From positions 4,916,400 through 4,980,399 of the forward strand of contig CM057161.1 in the NCBI GenBank assembly GCA_029962745.1: 64,000 bases of DNA, written 5' to 3'. Position 1 is the first letter of the stretch. Every line of letters starts with the position of its first letter. Origin of the DNA: Echinometra lucunter. Lineage: Eukaryota > Echinodermata > Echinoidea > Camarodonta > Echinometridae. Positions 52,752-64,000 of the stretch are shown here, one piece after another. The position numbers and the translations under genes are program-made. The notes beneath the pieces are model-generated. The model made no database searches. It worked only from the letters and a program-made list of their open reading frames with translations, and was not told the origin of the DNA.

Positions 52752-54054
52752 AACAAAATCATATTGTTACTATAAGGAGATTCACCAAATCATAGTGTTT
52801 TCATATTGCAAAATGAGTACTTCCAGGTATATGTAGCTAGGGTTTTGCTGCTCCTTCTTCTTCTTCTTCCTTTCTTCTTTAATTCTCTTTCACTTTTTCT
52901 CCCCATCTTCTTCTTCCTCTTCTTCTTCTTTCCATTTTTTAAAAACAGACTTTCACTAGAATAGGAGTTAATTATATTCACATAGTCTTAAAACAAAGAA
53001 AGGGGAAAACAGACATTAATTATCCAAGCATTATCATGAGAGAGCTCTGTCGATCTCTCACTTTCTCAACCAGGTCAACAGGCTTTCGAAAAATAGCAGT
53101 GTGCGCCATCTACGCCAGATGTTTTTTCTTTACATTATGTTAACTCATTATCTTGATGGTGCAATATCCTAGGATGGTACATCAACAAAATGTTCTGCTA
53201 TTGCTTTCGGGGTGAGCCGTGGCCCAGTGGGTTATCACATGAGAAAAAAGCATCTTGATGATTACCCATTCAAATACACACATTGTGTGTATGGGTAAAT
53301 CTGCTAGGCTTAAATCGACACTCATCCTTTTTGTTCTCTCTCTTCCTCTCTTTTTTTCCAGCCAAAGTTACTCAAAATATTCGTTGTTCTATAATTCTTC
53401 GATGGCCTTTTTTTTTATCAAGAGGGGGGGGGGGGGGGGTCACTTATGAATTAAAATTTTCAATAGGTATCATGGACAAAAAATGTTTTCTCATCATAAT
53501 GGAAGTAAGGACTATTTTTGACAGACATGTCATTGCACACTGAGACCACATTATTTTTGACGTAATTATGAAGATAATCACCATTATTAGGAGTAGGAGT
53601 TGGTCTAGCGGTAACGCAGTCAGCTCTTTGTCTTTCGCCTACAACTGACACTGATCGGACGCATGCAGGTTCCAACCTGAGTTTCAGTCCTAGACGTAAA
53701 TAATAATAGTACATGTCTGTAAAAAAAAACAACAACACCCAATTAAACAAAATTATGGTAGTGTAACTGTAGGAGATTCACCAAATCAAAGTGCTTTCAT
53801 GTTTCAAAATAAATAGTCCCAGGTAACTATGTAGCCAGGCAGGGTTTTGCTACTCCTTCTTCTTCTTTTCTTCTTTTATTCTCTTTCGCTTTTCCTCCCC
53901 TGCTTCTTCCTCTTCTGCTTCTTTCAATGTTTATAACAGACTTTCATAAGACAGATCTTAGATAATCAAAGAGGAGTTAATGTTAACATAGCCTTTAAAA
54001 AAGGGGAAAAAAAGAAAATCATTATCCAAGCATTATCATAAGAGTTCTCTCTCT

Positions 54055-54060
<6 letters not shown>

Positions 54061-54137
<77 letters not shown>
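54061..54137. repeat. (CT)n microsatellite of a type II unit
   Basis: A long CT tract leading into CTATCTGTCCGTCTATCT. The same tract occurs near 58786-58832, 61026-61078 and 62280-62333 in the other type II units. Confidence 0.95.
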
Positions 54138-54142
<5 letters not shown>

Positions 54143-54152
54143 CCGTCTATCT

Positions 54153-56550
54153 AGAATAGAATAGAATAGAATAGAATTTATTGACTCTTACGACCCCCTT
54201 CTGGGGTATGAGAGTACAACACATTTACATGACATGATAATGATACAAAAGAAAATAATGTATACAAACATATAATAATAATACAGAAGAAAAATACCGA
54301 ATACAGTGTACAAAAAAAAACAAAAAAAAACAACAACACTAAAATACAAATGTATAACGGTATGAAGATGTTCTAAACCTAGGCTATGCTAAACATGAAT
54401 TTACAGTATCATACAGTGTGGCAAGCATGCTTCAAAAGTGGTGAAAACCACATGAAAGATTATAAATACTTACAAAAACTATATAAATAGCCTAACTATC
54501 TAACAGGTCATAACTTCTATTTTGTACATTTACATAAGAGAAATGTAATTTGGCTTGTTAAAATTCATGCAGACTAACAAAGTGTGATGTAACTCAACTG
54601 TCATATATGAAATGCTTAACATACAGCAAGTCTGTACTACAAATCAAGGATTCTCGGTTGCTTAACTGACCTACCCGGCACTTCGGGTTGTAACATTCCT
54701 GTTTATGAGCGTCATTTGATTGGATTGTTCAGATTTACATTTATATAGGCCAGCAAAATATGACATCATTTTCCTTAAAAAGAGTACTAATTTCTTCAGC
54801 TGACCTAAACTAGAATATAAGAATGAATTCAACATGTGTAATGAGCAAGGTCGTTTAACTCTTGCTTTATTACCTAAATACAGCTCTCTTTCCTTTCTGA
54901 AAAAGGGACATACAAAAACATAATGAAATTCATCACCAGACTCCTGCATATCACAGCATGGACAGATAATACTGGTTTCATTAAGGGCTTCCGTGAATCT
55001 GTTATTATTAATTGGTAAACGATGTGACCTACTTCTAAAACGACTCAGTGTTATTCTATCTTTTTTACTCAGCAAAACTAAATACCTTTCAAACAGACAA
55101 TCCTTTTTAAAGATCCTATAATTCAGGCATACACAGTTTGACCATATTTTTGCCATTACATCCTGTTTTGAAATATCGTTTAATCTCAACTTCAGAGTGC
55201 TCAGTATCCAACTGTTACTAAATCCTTCTCCTTGCTTCAGCCAAACAATCCCAAGACCAGCATGATTCAATATCTCTTCAATACATGATAACCACTTGAA
55301 TGTAGACCTTTCTGCATTCTGACTAATTAACCTTTGCAATAAATAAAATTTGACAGAGTATTTAGAGGGAGAACCTTTTACTATTCTTAACCAGAAGCTA
55401 ATCATTCTATATTTAATACTGTTAGCTAACCATACCCTTCCAGTTTCACCATATACCATACAGTCTGGCGTAAATTTATTCACGCATAATGCTGACCTGA
55501 GAAATTTTCTATGAAATATTTCAATTTGGCTCAAATCTTCATATCCCCACACTTCGCATCCATAAATGAGTATTGGTAACACAAGTTGATCAAACAATTC
55601 ACATTGAATATCCAATGGCAGTTTGAGTCTTTGAACCTTTAAAGACATAGAGAAAAGAGCTTTCCTGGCCTGTGATACCTGCTTTGAAATAGCCTTTTTA
55701 AAACTTCCATTATAATTAAACCGAATCCCAAGATATACAAAATCATCTACAACATCGATTTCATCTGCCCCAAATCTGAAAACAGGAAATTTACGCACTT
55801 TACCTCTAGAAAATATCAGTACTTTAGTTTTCATAGCATTCACACTTAATTTCCAAATTTTACAATATTGAGACAATGCATTCAGTGCCACCTGCAATTC
55901 CTCTGCTGAGTCAGCCAATATTAGGGTATCGTCTGCATACAACAATGTGTATAATTGTACAAAAAGATCACTATTTACTTCTTTATCTAAGATGTCTGCA
56001 CATACATTTTCAACCAAAAACTTGAGACCTTTAAAATGATTACTGAGAAAATCCTCGAAATCATTAAGATATATAGCAAAGAGTAGCGGCGATAAGTTTT
56101 CACCCTGCCTAACACCAACATCACATTTAAAAGTCTCAGACATTTGGCCATCTACTATCACACATGATTTTGCTTGAGAATATATATTCTTAATAACTGT
56201 AAACACCTTACCATCCACCCCTGACTTCAATAATTTGTGCCAAAGTGAAACCCTATCGACCATATCAAAAGCTTTTCTATAATCTATGAAAGCACAGTAA
56301 ATCCTCTTCCGCTTAGACAAGTAAATATCAAGCAAGGATTTCAAAACAAAAATGTGGTCTGTTGTAGAATAGCCAGCACGAAAGCCAGCCTGTTCTTCTC
56401 CCAGCTTACATTCACTGTCGAAATAATTTGTTATTCTATAATTCAAGATAGAAGTGAATAATTTTCCCAAACAACTTAAAAGTGTTATCCCACGATAATT
56501 ATCTGGATCTGTATCATCACCTCTATTTTTGAAAATAGGAACTATACTAC
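54153..56550 (-). mobile_element. 5'-truncated LINE inserted in the array
   Basis: On the minus strand it comprises an open reverse-transcriptase frame, a 3' UTR of about 500 bp and a tail of ATTCT pentamers next to AATAAA (54153-54183). The 5' side stops abruptly in CTATCTATC repeat sequence. The sister unit near 58845 shows the uninterrupted site GTCCGTCTATCTATCTATCT. The ATTCT tail recalls CR1/L2-type LINEs, but the clade is not certain. Confidence 0.93.
54671..56548 (-). CDS. LINE ORF2 reverse transcriptase (5'-truncated, otherwise open)
   Basis: The protein would copy LINE RNA into DNA at the target site. The frame is open from the truncation point (SIVPIFKNRGDD..DPDNYRG) to its stop, about 625 residues. 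Numbered from the internal Met at 56470, motifs are FIDYRKAFD (61-69), VGVRQGENLSPLLF (118-131), the catalytic LYADD (177-181), KLSVNAMKTKV (207-217) and KFLRSALCVN. A C-terminal Cys/His cluster CPCC...H..VFVC begins near 503. The N-terminal endonuclease half is missing, so it cannot be autonomous. No frameshifts or stops are present, so the insertion is probably young. Confidence 0.93.
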   Translation of the reverse strand, partial: SIVPIFKNRGDDTDPDNYRGITLLSCLGKLFTSILNYRITNYFDSECKLGEEQAGFRAGYSTTDHIFVLKSLLDIYLSKRKRIYCAFIDYRKAFDMVDRVSLWHKLLKSGVDGKVFTVIKNIYSQAKSCVIVDGQMSETFKCDVGVRQGENLSPLLFAIYLNDFEDFLSNHFKGLKFLVENVCADILDKEVNSDLFVQLYTLLYADDTLILADSAEELQVALNALSQYCKIWKLSVNAMKTKVLIFSRGKVRKFPVFRFGADEIDVVDDFVYLGIRFNYNGSFKKAISKQVSQARKALFSMSLKVQRLKLPLDIQCELFDQLVLPILIYGCEVWGYEDLSQIEIFHRKFLRSALCVNKFTPDCMVYGETGRVWLANSIKYRMISFWLRIVKGSPSKYSVKFYLLQRLISQNAERSTFKWLSCIEEILNHAGLGIVWLKQGEGFSNSWILSTLKLRLNDISKQDVMAKIWSNCVCLNYRIFKKDCLFERYLVLLSKKDRITLSRFRSRSHRLPINNNRFTEALNETSIICPCCDMQESGDEFHYVFVCPFFRKERELYLGNKARVKRPCSLHMLNSFLYSSLGQLKKLVLFLRKMMSYFAGLYKCKSEQSNQMTLINRNVTTRSAG

Positions 56551-56626
56551 CTATCTATCTAACTATCTATCTATCTATTTATTTATTTATATATTTATCT
56601 ATCTATCAATCTACCTACCTACCTAC

Positions 56627-56674
<48 letters not shown>

Positions 56675-56756
56675 ATATTAATCTATCTATCTATCTATCT
56701 ATTTATCTATCTATCTACCTATCTATCCATCTATATATCTATTTATTCTTTCCCCC
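56551..56756. repeat. (CTAT)n microsatellite
   Basis: CTAT/CTAC/TTAT tetramer tract of the type II unit, split from its left part by the LINE. The counterparts are 58845-59036, 61085-61286 and 62342-62566. Confidence 0.95.
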
Positions 56757-58779
56757 TTTCTCAGCAGGTGCAGACATTCGCAAAATAGCAGTGCGCCATC
56801 TCCGCCATATGTTTTTTTCTTTACATTATGTTGACTCATTATTTTGTTGGTGCAATATCCGAGGATGGTAAATCAACATAATGTTCTGCTATTGCTTTCG
56901 GGGTGAGCCGTGGCCCAGTGGGTTATCACATGAGAAAAAAGCATCTTGATGATTACCCATTCAAATACACACATTGTGTGTATGGGTAAATCTGCTGGGC
57001 TTAAATCGACACTCATCCTTTTTTGTTCTCTCTCTTCCTCTCTTTTTTTTTCAGCCAAAGTTACTCAAAACATTCCTTGTTCAATTCTTCGATAGCCTTT
57101 TTTTATCAAAGGGGGGGGGGTACACTTAGGAATTAAATTAAGATTTTCAGTAGGTATCATGGACAAAAAATGTTTTCTCATCATAATGGAAGTAAGTACT
57201 ATTTTTGACAGACATGTCAATGCACACTGAGATCACATTATACTCGACATGATTATAGAGATCATCACCATTTTTAGGAGCAGGAGTTGGTCTAGCGGTA
57301 ACACAGTCAGCTCTTTGTCTTCGCCTACAAACTGACACTAATCGCACCCATGCAGGTTCCAACCCGAGTTTCGGTCCTAGACGTAAATAACAATAATACC
57401 TCTGTAAAACAACAATAACAACAACACCCAGTATTAAACAAAATCATATTGTTACTATAAGGAGATTCACCAAATCATATATGTTTTCATATTGCAAAAT
57501 GAGTACTTCCAGGTATATGTAGCTAGGGTTTTGCTGCTCCTTCTTCTTCTTCTTCTTCCTTTCTTCTTTAATTCTCTTTCACTTTTTCTCCCCATCTTCT
57601 TCTTCCTCTTCTTCTTCTTTCCATTTTTTAATAACAGACTTTCACTAGAATAGGAGTTAATTATATTCACATAGTCTTAAAACAAAGAAAGGGGAGAACA
57701 GACATTAATTATCCGAGCATTATCATGAGAGAGCTCTGTCGATCTCTCACTTTCTCAACCAGGTCAACAGGCTTTCGAAAAATAGCAGTGTGCGCCATCT
57801 ACGCCAGATGTTTTTTCTTTACATTATGTTAACTCATTATTTTGTTGGTGCAATATCCTAGGATGGTAAATCAACAAAATGTTCTGCTATTGCTTTCGGG
57901 GTGAGCCGTGGCCCAGTGGGTTATCACATGAGAAAAAAGCATCTTGATGATTACCCATTCAAATACACACATTGTGTGTGTATGGGTAAATCTGCTAGGC
58001 TTAAATCGACACTCATCCTTTTTTGTTCTCTCTCTTCCTCTCTTTTTTTTCCAGCCAAAGTTACTCAAAATATTCGTTGTTCTATAATTCTTCGATGGCC
58101 TTTTTTTTTATCAAGAGGGGGGGGGGGGGGGGGGGGGGGGGGGTCACTTATGAATTAAAATTTTCAATAGGTATCATGGACAAAAAATGTTTTCTCATCA
58201 TAATGGAAGTAAGGACTATTTTTGACAGACATGTCATTGCACACTGAGACCACATTATTCTCGACGTAATTATAGAGATAATCACCATTATTAGGAGTAG
58301 GAGTTGGTCTAGCGGTAACGCAGTCAGCTCTTTGTCTTCGCCTACAACTGACACTGATCGGACGCATGCAGGTTCCAACCTGAGTTTCGGTCCTAGACGT
58401 AAATGATAATAATACATGTCTGTAAAAAAAAAAACAACAACACCCAATTAAACAAAATTATGGTAGTGTAACAGTAGGAGATTCACCAAATCAAAGTGCT
58501 TTCATGTTTCAAAATAAATAGTCCCAGGTAACTATGTAGCCAGGCAGGGTTTTGCTACTCCTTCTTCTTCTTTTCTTCTTTTATTCTCTTTCGCTTTTCC
58601 TCCCCTGTTTCTTCCTCTTCTGCTTCTTTCAATGTTTATAACAGACTTTCATAAGACAGATCTTAGATAATCAAAGAGGAGTTAATACGAAGAGGAGTTA
58701 ATGTTAACATAGCCTTTAAAAAAGGGGGAAAAAAGAAAATCATTATCCAAGCATTATCATAAGATTTCTCTCTCTCCCT

Positions 58780-58839
<60 letters not shown>

Positions 58840-58919
58840 CCGTCTATCTATCTATCTAACTATCTATCTATCTATTTATTTATTTATATATTTATCTATC
58901 TATCAATCTACCTACCTAC

Positions 58920-58951
<32 letters not shown>

Positions 58952-61021
58952 TTATATGTATATATATATTAATCTATCTATCTATCTATCTATTTATCTA
59001 TCTATCTACCTATCTATCCATCTATATATCTATTTATTCTTTCCCCCTTTCTCAGCAGGTGCAGACATTCGCAAAATAGCAGTGCGCCATCTCCGCCATA
59101 TGTTTTTTTCTTTACATTATGTTGACTCATTATTTTGTTGGTGCAATATCCGAGGATGGTAAATCAACATAATGTTCTGCTATTGCTTTCGGGGTGAGCC
59201 GTGGCCCAGTGGGTTATCACATGAGAAAAAAGCATCTTGATGATTACCCATTCAAATACACACATTGTGTGTATGGGTAAATCTGCTGGGCTTAAATCGA
59301 CACTCATCCTTTTTTGTTCTCTCTCTTCCTCTCTTTTTTTTTCAGCCAAAGTTACTCAAAACATTCCTTGTTCAATTCTTCGATAGCCTTTTTTTATCAA
59401 AGGGGGGGGGGGTACACTTAGGAATTAAATTAAGATTTTCAGTAGGTATCATGGACAAAAAATGTTTTCTCATCATAATGGAAGTAAGTACTATTTTTGA
59501 CAGACATGTCAATGCACACTGAGACCACATTATTCTCGACATAATTATAGAGATCATCACCATTTTTAGGAGCAGGAGTTGGTCTAGCCGTAACGCAGTC
59601 AGCTCTTTGTCTTCGCCTACAACTGACACTGATCGGACCCATGCAGGTTCCAACCCGAGTTTCGGTCCTAGACGTAAATAACAATAATACCTCTGTAAAA
59701 CAACAATAACAACAACACCCAGTATTAAACAAAATCATATTGTTACTATAAGGAGATTCACCAAATCATAGTGTTTTCATATTGCAAAATGAGTACTTCC
59801 AGGTATATGTAGCTAGGGTTTTGCTGCTCCTTCTTCTTCTTCTTCTTCCTTTCTTCTTTAATTCTCTTTCACTTTTTCTCCCCATCTTCTTCTTCCTCTT
59901 CTTCTTCTTTCCATTTTTTAATAATAGACTTTCACTAGAATAGGAGTTAATTATATTCACATAGTCTTAAAACAAAGAAAGGGGAAAACAGACATTAATT
60001 ATCCAAGCATTATCATGAGAGAGCTCTGTCGATCTCTCACTTTCTCAACCAGGTCAACAGGCTTTCGAAAAATAGCAGTGTGCGCCATCTACGCCAGATG
60101 TTTTTTCTTTACATTATGTTAACTCATTATTTTGATGGTGCAATATCCTATGATGGTACATCGACAAAATGTTCTGCTATTGCTTTCGGGGTGAGCCGTG
60201 GCCCAGTGGGTTATCACATGAGAAAAAAGCATCTTGATGATTACCCATTCAAATACACACATTGTGTGTATGGGTAAATCTGCTAGGCTTAAATCGACAC
60301 TCATCCTTTTTTGTTCTCTCTCTTCCTCTCTTTTTTTTCCAGCCAAAGTTACTCAAAATATTCGTTGTTCTATAATTCTTCGATGGCCTTTTTTTTATCA
60401 AGAGGGGGGGGGGGGGGTCATTTATGAATTAAAATTTTCAATAGGTATCATGGACAAAAAATGTTTTCTCATCATAATGGAAGTAAGGACTATTTTTGAC
60501 AGACATGTCATTGCACACTGAGACCACATTATTCTCGACGTAATTATAGAGATAATCACCATTACTAGGAGCAGGAGTTGGTCTAGCGGTAACGCAGTCA
60601 GCTCTTTGTCTTCGTCTACAAACTGACACTGATCGGACGCATGCAGGTTCCAACCCGAGTTTCGGTCCTAGGCGTAAATGATAATAATACATGTCTGTAA
60701 AAAAAAACAACAACACCCAATTACACAAAATCATGGTAGTGTAACTGTAGGAGATTCACCAAATCAAAGTGATTTCATGTTTCAAAATAAATACTCCCAG
60801 GTAACTATGTAGCCAGGGTTTTGCTACTCCTTCTTCTTCTTCTTTTCTTCTTTTATTCTCTTTCGCTTTTCCTCCCCTTTTCCTTCCTCTTCTTCTTCTT
60901 TCAATGTTTCTAACAGACTTTCATAAGACAGATCTTAGATAATCAAAGAGGAGTTAATGTTAACATAGCCTTTAAAAAAGGGGGGGGAAAAGAAAATCAT
61001 TATCCAAGCATTATCATAAGA

Positions 61022-61084
<63 letters not shown>

Positions 61085-61160
61085 CCGTCTATCTATCTAT
61101 CTATCTATCTATCTATTTATTTATATATTTATCTATCTATCAATCTACCTACCTACCTAC

Positions 61161-61212
<52 letters not shown>

Positions 61213-62270
61213 ATATTAATCTATCTATCTATCTATCTATTTATCTATCTATCTACCTATCTATCCATCTATCTATCTATTTATTCTTTCCCCCTTTCTC
61301 AGCAGGTGCAGACATTCGCAAAATAGCAGTGCGCCATCTCCGCCATATGTTTTTTTCTTTACATTATGTTAACTCATTATTTTGATGGTGCAATATCCTA
61401 GGATGGTAAATCAACAAAATGTTCTGCTATTGCTTTCGGGGTGAGCCGTGGCCCAGTGGGTTATCACATGAGAAAAAAGCATCTTGATGATTACCCATTC
61501 AAATACACACATTGTGTGTATGGGTAAATCTACTGGGCTTAAATCGACACTCATCCTTTTTTGTTCTCTCTCTTCCTCTCTTTTTTTTCCCCAACCAAAG
61601 TTACTCAAAACATTCGTTGTTCAATTCTTCAATTGTTTTTTTTTTTAATCAAGAGGGGGGGGGGGTCACTTATGAATTAAAATTTTCAATAGGTATCATG
61701 GACAAAAAATGTTTTCTCATCATAATGGAAGTAAGGACTATTTTTGACAGACATGTCATTGCACACTGAGACCACATTATTCTCGACATAATTATAGAGA
61801 TCATCACCATTTTTAGGAGCAGGAGTTGGTCTAGCGGTAACACAGTCAGCTCTTTGTCTTCGCCTACAACTGACACTGATCGGACGCATGCAGGTTCCAA
61901 CCCGAGTTTCGGTCCTAGACGTAAATAACAATAATACATGTCTGTAAAAAAAAAAAAAACAACACCCAATTAAACAAAATCATGGTAGTGTAACTGTAGG
62001 AGATTCACCAAATCAAAGTGATTTCATGTTTCAAAATAAATACTCCCAGGTAACTATGTAGCCAGGGTTTTGCTACTCCTTCTTCTTCTTCTTTTCTTCT
62101 TTTATTCTCTTTCGCTTTTCCTCCCCTGTTTCTTCCTCTTCTGCTCCTTTCAATGTTTATAACAGACTTTCATAAGACAGATCTTAGATAATCAAAGAGG
62201 AGTTAGTGTTAACATAGCCTTTAAAAAGGGGGGGGGGAAGGAAACCATGATCCAAGCATTATCATAGGAG

Positions 62271-62340
<70 letters not shown>

Positions 62341-62420
62341 CCGTCTATCAATCTATCTAACTATCTATCAATATATTTATTTATTTATTTATTTATTTAT
62401 CTATATATCAATCTACCTAC

Positions 62421-62488
<68 letters not shown>

Positions 62489-64000
62489 TAATCTATCTAT
62501 GTATCTATCTATCTATCTATTTATCTATCTATCTACCTATCTATCCATCTATCTATCTATTTATTCTTTCCCCCTTTCTCAGCAGGTGCAGGCGTTCGAA
62601 AAATAGCAGTGCGCCATCTCCGCCATATTATGTTTTTTCTTTACATTATGTTAACTCATTATTTTGATGGTGCAATATCCTAGGATGGTAAATCAACAAA
62701 ATGTTCTGCTATTGCTTTCGGGGTGAGCCGTGGCCCAGTGGGTTATCACATGAGAAAAAAGCATCTTGATGATTACCCATTCAAATACACACATTGTGTG
62801 TATGGGTAAATCTGCTGGGCTTAAATCGACACTCATCCTTTTTTGTTCTCTCTCTTCCTCTCTTTTTTTTTCCCCAACCAAAGTTACTCAAAACATTCGT
62901 TGTTCAATTCTTCAATGGCCATTTTTTTTAATCAAGAGGGGGGGGGGGGGGGTCACTTATGAATTAAAATTTTCAATAGGTATCATGGACAAAAATTGTT
63001 TTCTCATCATAATGGAAGTAAGGACTATTTTTGACAGACATGTCATTGCACACTGAGACCACATTATTCTCGACATAATTATAGAGATAATCACCATTAT
63101 TAGGAGTAGGAGTTGGTCTAGCGGTAACACAGTCAGCTCTTTGTTCTTCGCCTACAAACTGACACTGATCGCACCCATGCAGGTTCCAACCCGAGTTTCG
63201 GTCCTAGACGTAAATAACAATAATACCTCTGTAAAACAACAATAACAACAACACCCAGTATTAAACAAAATCATATTGTTACTATAAGGAGATTCACCAA
63301 ATCATAGTGTTTTCATATTGCAAAATGAGTACTTCCAGGTATATGTAGCTAGGGTTTTGCTGCTCCTTCTTCTTCTTCTTCTTCTTCTTCCTTTCTTCTT
63401 TAATTCTCTTTCACCTTTTCTCCCCATCTTCTTCTTCCTCTTCTTCTTCTTTCCATTTTTTAATAACAGACTTTCACTAGAATAGGAGTTAATTATATTC
63501 ACATAGTCTTAAAACAAAGAAAGGGGAGAACAGACATTAATTATCCAAGCATTATCATGAGAGAGCTCTGTCGATCTCTCACTTTCTCAACCAGGTCAAC
63601 AGGCTTTCGAAAAATAGCAGTGTGCGCCATCTACGCCAGATGTTTTTTCTTTACATTATGTTAACTCATTATTTTGATGGTGCAATATCCTAGGATGGTA
63701 CATCAACAAAATGTTCTGCTAATGCTTTCGGGGTGAGCCGTGGCCCAGTGGGTTATCACATGAGAAAAAAAGCATCTTGATGATTACCCATTCAAATACA
63801 CACATTGTGTGTATGGGTAAATCTGCTGGGCTTAAATCGACACTCATCCTTTTTTGTTCTCTCTCTTCCTCTCTTTTTTTTTCAGCCAAAGTTACTCAAA
63901 ACATTCCTTGTTCAATTCTTCGATAGCCTTTTTTTATCAAAGGGGGGGGGGTACACTTAGGAATTAAATTAAGATTTTCAGTAGGTATCATGGACAAAAA

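Larger units (their letters stand above)
49548..52774. repeat. Diverged left part of the tRNA-like tandem array
   Basis: Partial and diverged copies of the array unit: a head at 49548-49760 (CGTGGTCTAGTGGTTTATCA), a tail at about 50330-50600 with GCTGGTCTGGCGGTAACG and GGTTCGAACCCGAGT, a CTT microsatellite spacer (50790-50895), and a further tail at 51140-51474. The tail copy continues after the hAT insertion at 52752. About 49790-50130 shows nothing I recognise. Confidence 0.75.
52775..64000 (+). repeat. Tandem array of alternating type I / type II units
   Basis: Units, taken from GGAGATTCACCAAATCA, start near 52775 (I), 53771 (II), 57460 (I), 58475 (II), 59751 (I), 60748 (II), 61998 (II) and 63287 (I, cut by the window end). 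Type I is about 1.0 kb; type II is 1.25-1.29 kb and adds (CT)n and (CTAT)n tracts. Every unit holds a tRNA-like head (GAGCCGTGGCCCAGTGGGTT), a poly-G tract and a second tRNA-like part (GTTGGTCTAGCGGTAACGC ... GCAGGTTCCAACC) with an A-rich tail. The recurrent ORFs are by-products of the repeat. Confidence 0.93.

Noticed and set aside
58148..58447. Recurrent minus-strand ORF of 64-99 codons in every array unit, ending FHYDEKTFFVHDTY
   Set aside because: It overlaps tRNA-like and poly-G parts of the repeat, its start and frame vary between units, and it has no recognisable domain. Its repetition follows from the tandem array.

Overview
This window is animal DNA: AT-rich, with spliced genes and many transposons, and no prokaryotic gene organisation. 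The dense TACATGTA words, families of MITEs (short non-autonomous DNA transposons), tRNA-derived SINEs and 'CGCTTCGCTCGC' repeats suggest a marine invertebrate. A sea urchin or another echinoderm is my best guess, but it is not proven. The only host gene I can identify firmly is UBL3, the membrane-anchored ubiquitin-fold protein. It lies on the minus strand and is present twice.

Layout. Positions 1-17487 (copy A) and about 30045-44172 (copy B) are two versions of the same stretch. Each carries the UBL3 exons in the same order with the same exon lengths and splice phases. Exons 1, 3 and 4 are identical between the copies, and exon 2 differs only silently. The introns differ by scattered substitutions and by many whole-element insertions found in only one copy. 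Several of these have an exact empty site in the other copy: three piggyBac-like MITEs at TTAA, one Tc1-like fold-back at TA, one MITE at CCTGG and one tRNA-derived SINE. Copy A stops at a 500-N gap (17488-17987), at the point where copy B runs into a long TAA/ATG microsatellite. The pair is either a real tandem duplication or, quite possibly, two divergent haplotypes assembled end to end.

The stretch between the copies (17988-30044) has no gene I can name. It holds an 8-bp-TSD MITE, a possible solo LTR, a long inverted repeat, nested TTAA elements, and two unrelated satellites whose units each contain a palindromic hairpin with an A-rich loop. To the right of copy B (44173-52760) there are microsatellites, a decayed minus-strand LINE, and a set of nested hAT-like MITEs with 8-bp target duplications.

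From about 49.5 kb to the window end there is a tandem array of tRNA-like, SINE-like units. Its well-ordered part (52775-64000) alternates a type I unit (~1.0 kb) with a type II unit (~1.28 kb, carrying CT and CTAT microsatellites), with one II-II break. A 5'-truncated LINE with a long open reverse-transcriptase frame (54153-56550) has inserted into the CTAT tract of one type II unit. The window therefore describes one small cellular gene inside very active transposon territory, not a pathway or operon.
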